Source: ZC4RG20 sp963702105 (GTDB lineage Bacteria > Pseudomonadota > Gammaproteobacteria > Steroidobacterales > Rariloculaceae). From it: a stretch of 64,000 bases of DNA. The stretch covers positions 3,844,001 through 3,908,000 of the forward strand of contig OY969712.1 in NCBI GenBank assembly GCA_963702105.1, read 5' to 3'. Below the pieces are notes generated by a model. It was not told the DNA's origin. It saw only the letters and a program-made list of their open reading frames with translations, and made no database searches. The translations under genes and the position numbers were made by a program. This document shows, piece after piece, positions 8,466-16,347 of this stretch (position 1 is its first letter; each line of letters starts with the position of its first letter).

Positions 8466-10124
8466 TCACGAACGCATGGCGCCGAGCACGTGCACGATTG
8501 CCTGACGAGCCGGCTCTTGAACGACGACGGCGACGGCCAAGGCAATCGGCAATGCAACCCCGGCCATCGCGAACAGGACGGTCCTCCGCTTCGCCGCGGC
8601 ACGCTCCGCAGCACTTTGGACGAAACTGATCGTACCCAGCACCGGCAAACCCGTCGCTTCCCGGAGCTCGCGGCGGCTGTTGAATACAGGGAACAACTGC
8701 TGCAGGAGGAATGCAAGGCCGACTCCCAGGCCTACGGCAAACACGGTGGCCGCGGCGAGATACAGCGTGCGGTTCGGCCCAACGGGGTCGAGCGCCGCGC
8801 GAGGCGGATCGATGACCCGGAACTGTAGCTGATCCCCCGTCGCCGCAACTTCGTCCGTGATGTGCAGCGACTCGCGCCGCTTGAGCAGCGCTTCGTACTG
8901 CTGCCTCGTCACGTCGTAATCGCGATTGAGTGACTTGAGCTTCCTCTCGACCTCGGGAATCGTATCGACGAGATCCCGGAGCTTCTTGACGTTCGCTTCC
9001 TCGCTCGCGAGCTGGGTCTTCAGGGTGGCAAGATCGACCTCCGCCTGGCTGAGCCCCATCTTCATCCGCTCGTAGACCGGATTCGACTCGAGTGGACCTG
9101 ACGTGTTTTGCCTCGCCCGACCTTGCGCTTTCGCGAGTTCGGCCTTGCGCTGCTCCTTGAGGCGCGCGATCGTCGCCTTCAAAGCCACGACGTCGGGATA
9201 GTTGTCCGTGTATTTGAGCAGCAGTGTCTGCAATCGAGCTTCGTACTGAGCGATCAACGAGTCCTCGCTCGCACCGGCATCGTCTCCAACGTCGGATGAC
9301 GACGTGAGCCCGATAACCGGCTCCTCGCCTACCAGCTGCTTTTGATATTCGTCACGGCGCTCCTGCGCCAAGCTGACCTGATCGCGCGTGGCCGCAAGCT
9401 CGGTCATCGCCTTCTGCAGGCGCGTGTAATAATCGCCGGTCTCACCGGGCATGAGACCGATGTTGTCCTGCTTGAACTTGGCTAATCGCTCCTCGGCCTT
9501 GTTCAACCGCCCCTCGTAGTCTTTGATCTGGTCATCCAAAAAGTGTTGAGCGGCCCCGGAATCCGTCCGTCTCTGACCCAGGGCGTCTTCCACAAAGCTG
9601 TCGAGAAGCGTGCGCACAACGCTTTCCGCCGTCTTGCGGTCCCGGTTTTGATACATGATTCGGAAGATGTTGTCCGCTTCCTTTGAAATAGCGATGCCCT
9701 CCCGAAGCGCATCCACGACCTGCTCCTGCTCCCGGGGCGTTCTTGCCTTCAGGCTGAGCCCTGCGCTGCTCGCGGTCTTCTCGAGCTGCGGCTGGCTCAA
9801 CAGAGTCCTCGTCAGCACATTGATTTCGGTCGCCTCGTCGGTCGCGATCGCGAGGTCGCCCACCACGCGTTTGACCATTGTGTGCGTGTCGACGTAGATT
9901 CGGCTGCTCGCCTGGTACACGTCCGGCATGGCGTATACGAAAGCCCAGCCCGCGGCCGATACCGCCCAGGACGTGAAAAGGGCCGGCCACCGATAACGCC
10001 ACATGCCGCGCAGGATGGTCGTGAGCATCACGGCCAATTCCTCGAGCTGCGTCGCAGCGTCGGACTTCGGCCGCGGAGCCGGCCTCACGGGGACGGGCAA
10101 ATCATATTGCATTTCGTCCGGCAC
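8466..10124 (-). CDS. Chain-length determinant / polysaccharide co-polymerase (Wzz type, TIGR03007-like)
   Basis: This 552-aa inner-membrane protein sets chain length and activates the neighbouring kinase. It has a transmembrane segment near residues 45-70 (PALFTSWAVSAAGWAFVY), a long periplasmic coiled coil containing several Lys/Glu-rich heptads, and C-terminal membrane segments at about 460-485 and 520-540. The Wzz motif region YQASSRIYVDTHTMV follows the first helix, and the pre-helix Pro-rich RVIDPPRAALDPVGPN is conserved in the family. It starts 28 bp after the export lipoprotein stop. An ATG four codons in (MQYDL) is a possible alternative start. Confidence 0.92.
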   Translation of the reverse strand: MPDEMQYDLPVPVRPAPRPKSDAATQLEELAVMLTTILRGMWRYRWPALFTSWAVSAAGWAFVYAMPDVYQASSRIYVDTHTMVKRVVGDLAIATDEATEINVLTRTLLSQPQLEKTASSAGLSLKARTPREQEQVVDALREGIAISKEADNIFRIMYQNRDRKTAESVVRTLLDSFVEDALGQRRTDSGAAQHFLDDQIKDYEGRLNKAEERLAKFKQDNIGLMPGETGDYYTRLQKAMTELAATRDQVSLAQERRDEYQKQLVGEEPVIGLTSSSDVGDDAGASEDSLIAQYEARLQTLLLKYTDNYPDVVALKATIARLKEQRKAELAKAQGRARQNTSGPLESNPVYERMKMGLSQAEVDLATLKTQLASEEANVKKLRDLVDTIPEVERKLKSLNRDYDVTRQQYEALLKRRESLHITDEVAATGDQLQFRVIDPPRAALDPVGPNRTLYLAAATVFAVGLGVGLAFLLQQLFPVFNSRRELREATGLPVLGTISFVQSAAERAAAKRRTVLFAMAGVALPIALAVAVVVQEPARQAIVHVLGAMRS

Positions 10125-10152
10125 TCGTCGAACTCCGCGAGGACCTTAACTT

Positions 10153-10791
10153 CTAGAACCGCGCCTCTGGAATGATCAAAACGTCGCCCGGCAGCAACTG
10201 GAGGTTCTCGGCAAGATTTCCGCGGTTGATCAAGCGATCGAGCTTGACCCCTGTCTCCACAAGCTTGCCGTTGACTCTGCGAACCAGCTTCGCTCGGTCG
10301 CCGGCCGCATACTTGGAGAGCCCGACCTCGATCATGACATCGAGCAACGTGAGGCCCCGCCGGTAAGGGATCGCCTGCGGCTTCACGGCCCCCGCGCCCA
10401 CGATGCGGATCTGGTTCCCGAAGGCGCCGATGCCGAACCTGCTAACGATCACCGTCACGTCGGGCGACCGGATGTACTTCGAGAGCACCTGTTCGATATC
10501 GGCTGCCAGCTTCGACGGCGTCTTGCCCACAGCCCGCATATCCTCCACGAGGGGAATCGAGATTTTGCCGTCAGGCCGGACCTCGACCTCGGTCGTCAAG
10601 TCGTCGTTTTTCCAAACGACGACGTGCAGACTATCGCCGGGCCCAATAATATACTCGGGCTCGGCCTGTGCCGGATCTCGGGCGCCGTCGGATGCCCGGA
10701 AAGCCGAGTTCGTGGAACTGCATGAGGCCACTGCCAGTCCAGTCACCAGAATGACGAACAAGCGCCTGGGAAATGAGCGTGGATCAGACAT
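10153..10791 (-). CDS. Polysaccharide export lipoprotein (Wza-like, TIGR03027-like)
   Basis: This 212-aa outer-membrane auxiliary lipoprotein is first in the core export operon. The signal peptide ends in a lipobox (LAVASC, Cys near residue 25). A poly-export domain follows (EYIIGPGDSLHVVVWKND, VRPDGKISIPLV), then a SLBB-like region (IRIVGAGAVKPQAIPYRRG, TLLDVMIEVGLS). It is shorter than Wza, as is normal for the XrtA family, which relies on a separate barrel protein. I chose the ATG at 10791 (MSDPRSF) because it starts directly before a basic n-region and hydrophobic core; an upstream in-frame start at 10842 would add 17 unlikely residues. Confidence 0.92.
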   Translation of the reverse strand: MSDPRSFPRRLFVILVTGLAVASCSSTNSAFRASDGARDPAQAEPEYIIGPGDSLHVVVWKNDDLTTEVEVRPDGKISIPLVEDMRAVGKTPSKLAADIEQVLSKYIRSPDVTVIVSRFGIGAFGNQIRIVGAGAVKPQAIPYRRGLTLLDVMIEVGLSKYAAGDRAKLVRRVNGKLVETGVKLDRLINRGNLAENLQLLPGDVLIIPEARF

Positions 10792-11207
10792 AAGACAGCC
10801 AGCCCTCGTTCGTCCTTCGGGTTGCATGCCGGCTCGGGGCATTCTCGCAGCATGCGACTATGCCAGCAAGCCTTGCCCTGATAAGCATTCAGCGGTGCGA
10901 AGACGCGCCTCCTGCGGGCTTCGGCGGCGCCTCACGAGCTATTTCGTGGACGCCCCGGAAGGCCTCAGCCGGCTGGGGCTCGAACCGCTTTTTCGGCGCG
11001 GCTCAATCGGCTGCTTTTGGGAGTATCGACGGAAGTTCGCGTTCCCGGAACGATATCGGTCACATTCCTGGCGCGCGCATGGGCCAGAAGCGGCGACTCA
11101 TCCTCGTGAAGGGATTCCACGCGAACCGCCGCGGCGTCTGTTAGCATTCAAAACTCGGATCAGGACCGCCGCCCGGGAGTTGCCCGCGATCAGCAAGGTA
11201 CATCAAT
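10792..11207. other. Divergent intergenic region between the EPS export operon (-) and a methyltransferase (+)
   Basis: 416 bp with no convincing gene. It must carry the promoter of the main export operon on the minus strand and that of the methyltransferase on the plus strand. A possible but poor sigma70 pair can be drawn on the minus strand (TTGCTG, 17 bp, GAGAAT) about 55 bp before the lipoprotein start. A lone TCACA half-site occurs near 11061, without its partner. I see no terminator or structured RNA. Confidence 0.5.
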
Positions 11208-12020
11208 ATGACACAGACGGGAGCCGAACCCGCGACAAAGAATGATCCATTTGTAGATTACTACGTTCGGGAAAGCGCGTCCGAACGCACGCGCGAAAGA
11301 TTCCAGGCGATATTGGACGCAATCCTGCGAATTAGGGCAGCCCAACAGCTTCCGCTCGAATCGCTGTGCGTCGCCGACGTCGGCTGCAATACGGGCACCC
11401 AGTCGCTGATGTGGGCCGAGCGAGGACACTCGGTCCGCGGCCTCGAGATCAACGCGGGGTTGCTGGAAGTCGCGCGGGCGCGGACCCAGCAGGCAGGCAG
11501 GACGGTCGACTATTTTCTCGGAAGCGCGACGAACTTGCCGTGGAAATCCGGATCGATGGATGTCTGCATCCTTCCGGAGCTGCTCGAGCACGTCGAAGAC
11601 TGGCAGTCCTGTGTCAACGAGGCCTGCCGCGTGCTAAAGGTCGGGGGCACGCTGTTTCTCAGCACTACCAACGCGCTATGTCCCATCCAGCAGGAGTTCG
11701 ACTTGCCCCTTTACAGCTGGTTTCCGCGGCCCCTGAAAGGACGTTACGAACGCTTGGCCGTCACGACCCGTCCCGAGCTCGTCAACCATGCCAAATTCCC
11801 GGCCGTTCACTGGTTCACACCTTACGGGCTCACCGCGTACCTAAAGGCACGTGGCTTCGAATCGTTCGACCGCTTCGACTTCATGGACGCGAGTCGAAAG
11901 GGCGCGGCCGGCCGGAGTGTCTTGCGAGCCATAAGATCGGTCCCCGCCCTACGCTGGCTCGCCCACGTCGCGACCCCCTACACCGCCCTCATCGCGGTCA
12001 AGCGCGCCGTCACACCATGA
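11208..12020 (+). CDS. Class I SAM-dependent methyltransferase
   Basis: This 270-aa Rossmann-fold methyltransferase has the SAM-binding motif VADVGCNTGTQS near residue 60, the acidic residue of motif II in GLEINAGLL, and VCILPELLEHVEDW and LKVGGTLFLSTTN later. It resembles UbiG/Methyltransf_11 enzymes and probably methylates a sugar or lipid in the EPS pathway; the substrate cannot be inferred. It is the only plus-strand gene in the first 34 kb. Its 3' end overlaps that of the decarboxylase by 11 bp in convergent orientation, so the two transcripts collide with no terminator between them. The start follows a weak AAGGT box about 9 bp upstream. Confidence 0.85.
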   Translation: MTQTGAEPATKNDPFVDYYVRESASERTRERFQAILDAILRIRAAQQLPLESLCVADVGCNTGTQSLMWAERGHSVRGLEINAGLLEVARARTQQAGRTVDYFLGSATNLPWKSGSMDVCILPELLEHVEDWQSCVNEACRVLKVGGTLFLSTTNALCPIQQEFDLPLYSWFPRPLKGRYERLAVTTRPELVNHAKFPAVHWFTPYGLTAYLKARGFESFDRFDFMDASRKGAAGRSVLRAIRSVPALRWLAHVATPYTALIAVKRAVTP

Positions 12021-13230
12021 CCTCGCGAGGCGGCGGATGGCTCAAGAACCCCAGGGGACTCGCGCTGCGGCCGTAGGCCCCGGACTGCATGACGACGACG
12101 AGGTCGCCCTCCTCCGCTTTCGCCATCTCCATCTTGTCGGCTAACAGGTCGAGCGGCGTGCATAGGGGCCCCACGACCGAAACCGTCTCGCGCTCCGCGC
12201 CCCGAACCTTGTTGCCGATCAGGACCGGATAGTTCTTGCGTAGCACCTGGCCGAAATTTCCCGAAGCGGCGAGGTGATGGTGGAGGCCGCCATCTACGAC
12301 GAGAAACACCTGGCCGCGCGAGACCTTCCGGTCGACGACGCGGCACACGTAGATTCCCGCCTCGCCGACCAGATAGCGCCCGAGCTCCAGCACGAGCTTC
12401 ACCTCCGGCAGTGCACGCCCGGCCTCGTCGGCCAGCGAGCGCGTGTGAGCAGCGATCGAGGCGAGATCGAGGCTCGCGTCATTGGGGAAGTAGGGGATGC
12501 CGAATCCGCCGCCGATGTTGAGAAGCCGGATCGGCGCGGGGGCGTCCGCCGCCAGACGCTTCGCGAGCTCGAGGGTCCGGGCCTGCGACTCGACGATGGC
12601 TGCCGCGCTCAGGTTCTGCGAGCCCGAGAAGATGTGCAAGCCGATGAACTCGAGGTCCAGCCGCGCAAGCTCGGCGAACATGGCGGGGACCTCCTCGGCG
12701 TCGACGCCGAACTGCTTCGGTCCGCCGGCCATCTTCATGCCCGAGCTCTTGAGCTCGAAGTCGGGGTTCACTCTTACGGCCACTCTGCCGCGTCGTCCCG
12801 CGGCCGCGCTCAGCGCGGCATACCGGCGCATCTCGTTCGTCGACTCCAGATTGACGACGACGCCGGCGGTCAACGCTCGCTCAAGATCGGCCCGTGTTTT
12901 CCCAGGCCCCGCAAAGCTGATCGATTCGGGCGCGGCGCCGGCCTCGAGCGCGACTTCGAGCTCCCCGGCCGAGGCCACGTCCAGACCGTCGACGAGCCGC
13001 GTGACGTGCGCGACCACCTCCGACATCGGATTCGCCTTGACGGCGTAGTGCAAATGCACGGACTCGGGCAAAGCAGCCCGCAGGCTTCGGATCCGCTCGG
13101 TAATGGCAGCGCGATCGTAGGCGTAGAAGGGCGTCGAGCCTACCTCCTCCGCCACCTGGGTCAGCTGGCGGCCCCCGAACACCATACAGTCCCCGTCGAC
13201 CGCGACCCGGCGCAACGCTTCGTGCGTCAT
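12010..13230 (-). CDS. PLP-dependent decarboxylase, exosortase A-associated (TIGR03099-like)
   Basis: This 406-aa alanine-racemase-fold decarboxylase resembles diaminopimelate/ornithine decarboxylases. The PLP lysine is Lys65 in HYAVKANP. The phosphate-binding loop is in LNIGGGFGIPYF, and the C-terminal GPLCTPLDLLAD carries the second-subunit substrate cysteine. The TIGR03099 family occurs beside the exosortase-associated acyl-CoA ligase; its amino-acid substrate is not established. The start at 13230 (MTHEALRR) lies 13 bp after the ligase stop; an in-frame start 39 bp upstream would run into the ligase end. The pair is usually accompanied by an acyl carrier protein, which I do not find here. 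Confidence 0.92.
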   Translation of the reverse strand: MTHEALRRVAVDGDCMVFGGRQLTQVAEEVGSTPFYAYDRAAITERIRSLRAALPESVHLHYAVKANPMSEVVAHVTRLVDGLDVASAGELEVALEAGAAPESISFAGPGKTRADLERALTAGVVVNLESTNEMRRYAALSAAAGRRGRVAVRVNPDFELKSSGMKMAGGPKQFGVDAEEVPAMFAELARLDLEFIGLHIFSGSQNLSAAAIVESQARTLELAKRLAADAPAPIRLLNIGGGFGIPYFPNDASLDLASIAAHTRSLADEAGRALPEVKLVLELGRYLVGEAGIYVCRVVDRKVSRGQVFLVVDGGLHHHLAASGNFGQVLRKNYPVLIGNKVRGAERETVSVVGPLCTPLDLLADKMEMAKAEEGDLVVVMQSGAYGRSASPLGFLSHPPPREVMV

Positions 13231-13243
13231 GCTCGCCCGCCCC

Positions 13244-14846
13244 TTATTCGCGCCCCGGCCCGGAGGCACCGGCCGACGCGTCGAATATGGTGTTGAAGGC
13301 CGACGCGAGCGCGTACCGGTCGATCTTGCCGTTGGCGTTGCGGGGCAGGCTGTCTCGCCACTCGACGTGAGTCGGGATCATGTAGGTCGGCAGCTCTCGG
13401 CGGCACGCGGCGATCAGCTCCTCGCTGCCTTGCTCCGATTGCGCCCGCATCACTCCGACGACGACGATGGCCTGCCCGAGGACGGGATGCGGCGCCCCGA
13501 ATGCGACGGCTTCCGCGACCAGACCCGTGGCGTACAGCACTTCCTCGATCTCGGTCGGGCTGACGCGGTAACCCAACGTCTTCGATCATTTCGTCGCGGC
13601 GGCCGACGAAGTAGAGATAGCCTTCCTCATCCATGACGACGCTGTCGCCCGACCACACGGCGAGCTCGGGGAGCGGCAGCTCCGCCGGCCGCGCCGGGGC
13701 GGGGCGAAATCTCACGGCCGTTCGTTCCGAATCGTTCCAGTACCCGAGGCTCACGAGCGCCCCCCGGTGAACGAGCTCCCCGGGCTCGCCCGGCGCGCAG
13801 AGGCTGCCGTCGGGCCGCGCGACGAGCACCTCAGCGTTCGGGATGGCTTTGCCGATGGACGTGGGCCGTACGTCGACCTGATCCGGCGGCAGATAGGTCG
13901 AGCGAAAAGCTTCTGTGAGGCCGTACATGAGAAAGACCGAGGTCGAGGGCAGCTTCTCGCGGAGCTTGCTTAAAGTCGCCTGCGGCATCGCTCCGCCGGA
14001 GTTCGTAATGTAGCGCAGATTGCGCGCAGCGGATGCGGGCCACTCGAGCGCCGCGAGCTGGATCCACAGGGGCGGCACGGCCGCGAGGCCAGTGATTTCG
14101 TAGCGCTCGAGCGCCGCAAGTATGTCACGGGGCAACAGGTATTCGATCAAGCCGACGCTCGCGCCGACGGCGAACGCCGTGGAGAGCTGGCTGAAGCCGT
14201 AGTCGAAGCTGAACGGCAGCACGGCAAGCAGCCGGTCCGAAGCGGTATTGGCGAGGTAGCTCGCGACGCTGCGGGCGCCGGCGACCATGTTCCTCTGCGA
14301 AAGCACGACGCCCTTGGGCCGCCCGGTGCTGCCCGACGTGTACAGGATGGCGGCCACATCCGCGTCGACGGCGCGGGGGGGCGAAGCCGGCGGCGCATCG
14401 AGCAGCTCGCTCCAGAGGCACGAACGGGCCTGACCGAATTCGTCTTCCCTCTCTCCGTCCACGAGGACGACAGTTCGCAGGTCTGGACAGTTCGTCAGCT
14501 CGGACGTAAGCGACGCGGCACGCGACGCGAACGTGACGAGGACTCTCGCCCCACTGTCCCGCAAGATGTATCCGACCTGTGCGGGCTTGAGCACTGGATT
14601 GACGGGAACGAAAATCGCGCCGGCGCGGCTCGCTCCGAACATCGAAGCCACGCTTTCGATGCTCTTCGGCAGATAGATCGCTACGCGGTCTCGACGCGAG
14701 ACGCCGAGCGCTGCCAGACCGTTGGCGACGCTCGACAATAGCGCCGCCAACTCGCCGTAGCTGCGGCTGTCGCTGCCGGACAACAGCGCGATTCCGGAAT
14801 CGCGGGCACTCGCCGACGCCGTGACCAAGTCGTGCAATAGTTCCAT
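13244..14846 (-). CDS. Acyl-CoA ligase (AMP-forming), exosortase A-associated (TIGR03098-like); +1 frameshift near 13585
   Basis: This ANL-superfamily adenylating enzyme activates a carboxylate (fatty or amino acid). The AMP-binding P-loop motif is at residues 169-180 (YTSGSTGRPKGV), followed by MYGLTEAFRST and YFVGRRDEMI. There the frame breaks: the expected continuation (MIKTLGYRVSPTEIEE in family members) appears in the next frame, ending with the catalytic-lysine motif PRNANGKIDRY. The total of 1603 bp is one base over a multiple of three, and deleting one base in the ATCGAAGACG stretch restores a 533-aa protein. It starts 12 bp after the dehydrogenase stop. Either a sequencing insertion or a recent mutation would look like this. 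Confidence 0.88.
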
Positions 14847-14858
14847 GTGCGCCTTCGA

Positions 14859-16184
14859 CTACCAGCCGATGCCCTGGTAACGGCCTACGCTCTTCATCTC
14901 GCTTTGAATACGAACCAGATCAACCACGACTTGATGGTCGCCAGCCGACTCGAGCACCTGCCGGAATTCCGGATCGGAATTGCCGATGACTATGGTGTCG
15001 GCATGCCGCAATATGTCGTCGACGGAGGGGACCATTAGCCGGGCGAGATGGGGTATGTGCTCGTCGATATAGGCCTTATTGGCTCCCGTGAGCCGAGCCA
15101 GACTGACGTTACGGTCGTAGAGGCGTAGATCGTACCCCTTACCCACGAGGTGCTCGGCCAATCGAACCAGCGGACTCTCACGCAAGTCGTCGGTGCCGGC
15201 CTTGAAGCTGAAGCCTAGTATGCCCACCTTGCGCCCCGGCGCGTTCATCACCATTTGGATGCCGCGCTCGACCTGGAGATCGTTGCTTCTGAGAATCGCA
15301 CCCAACACGGGCAGATCGAGATCCAGAGTCTTGGCGCAGTAGCTCAGCGCGCGCACATCTTTGGGCAAGCACGAGCCGCCGAACGCGAAGCCGGGCTTGA
15401 GATAATACGGCGACAAATTGAGCTTGTGGTCCTGGCAAAAGATTTCCATTACCGCATGGCCGTCCAGACCAACCGCCTTGCAGATGGAACCAATCTCGTT
15501 GGCGAAATCGACCTTCAGCGCGTGCCAGACGTTGTCCACGTACTTCGCCATTTCTGCAGTGGCCACGTCCGTCACCACGAGGGGGGCCTCAAGGCCCTCA
15601 TATAGCCGCGCGAGCCACTCGCCGCTGACAGAATCGGTTTTGCCGATGACCGTCTTCGGCGGATGATCGTAGTCGTATACGGCCGAGCCCTCCCGAAGAA
15701 ATTCGGGATTGGAACAAACCCCGAAATCCTCGCCCGCCTTCTTGCCGGAACTCGCTTCGAGAGCCGGAATGACCACCTCCCTCATCGTGCCCGGAAGGAC
15801 CGTACTGCGAATGACGACCACGTGAAAGTCGCGGGCCTCCGCCAGCGCTTCGCCTATGTCCCGACATACGCGCTCGAGGTACTGCAAGTCGAGGCTTCCG
15901 TTCGGCCGGCTCGGCGTGCCGACGCAGACGAGCGAAAGCTCGGTCTCGGCGACTGCCCGGCGCGCCGACGTGGTCGCACGCAATCGACCCGCAACCGCCG
16001 CGCGTTCAATCAAACCGTCAAGCTCCCTTTCCACGATCGGCGACCGCCCGGAGTTGATCATATCGACTTTGGTCTGGTTCGGGTCTACGCCCACGACTAC
16101 GTGCTCCCTTGCGAGACACGCCGCGGAGACCGCCCCCACGTAACCCAGTCCAAACACTCCTATTCGCACGCTCTTAGCTCCCAT
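14859..16184 (-). CDS. GDP-mannose 6-dehydrogenase (AlgD-like) / UDP-glucose-dehydrogenase family
   Basis: This 441-aa NAD-dependent four-electron dehydrogenase converts a nucleotide hexose to its uronic acid. The N-terminal Rossmann motif is GVFGLGYVGAVSA (residues 9-21). The catalytic cysteine is Cys272 in FAFGGSCLPKDVRAL, and SFKAGTDDLRESPLV marks the UDP/GDP-binding C-terminal domain. Long stretches (CQDHKLNLSPYY, NVWHALKVDFANEIG, ANKAYIDEHIPH) match what I recall of Pseudomonas AlgD better than UDP-glucose dehydrogenases, so GDP-mannuronate is the likely product. No other alginate genes are near, so the mannuronate would go into the EPS repeat. It is transcribed with the ligase downstream. 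Confidence 0.9.
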   Translation of the reverse strand: MGAKSVRIGVFGLGYVGAVSAACLAREHVVVGVDPNQTKVDMINSGRSPIVERELDGLIERAAVAGRLRATTSARRAVAETELSLVCVGTPSRPNGSLDLQYLERVCRDIGEALAEARDFHVVVIRSTVLPGTMREVVIPALEASSGKKAGEDFGVCSNPEFLREGSAVYDYDHPPKTVIGKTDSVSGEWLARLYEGLEAPLVVTDVATAEMAKYVDNVWHALKVDFANEIGSICKAVGLDGHAVMEIFCQDHKLNLSPYYLKPGFAFGGSCLPKDVRALSYCAKTLDLDLPVLGAILRSNDLQVERGIQMVMNAPGRKVGILGFSFKAGTDDLRESPLVRLAEHLVGKGYDLRLYDRNVSLARLTGANKAYIDEHIPHLARLMVPSVDDILRHADTIVIGNSDPEFRQVLESAGDHQVVVDLVRIQSEMKSVGRYQGIGW

Positions 16185-16347
16185 TGTTCGGCTTCGACCG
16201 ACCGCGCGCCCCGGAGCTGCGCCGCCATCCTCAATCTCGACTGCCGGTTTGGATCGGTGCGCCCACTTCCGTCGCAGCGTGAGCGTAACTTCTGGCCACG
16301 CCTACGGCAGGTATCGCCGCACGTTTCCAAAGCCGCCTCGGTCCGTG

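Noticed and set aside
10830..10900. Sigma54-like TGGCAT on the minus strand before the export lipoprotein gene
   Set aside because: Spacing to the nearest GC is one base too long.
11050..11070. CRP-like TCACA before the methyltransferase gene
   Set aside because: Only one half-site; the opposite half matches two of five bases.
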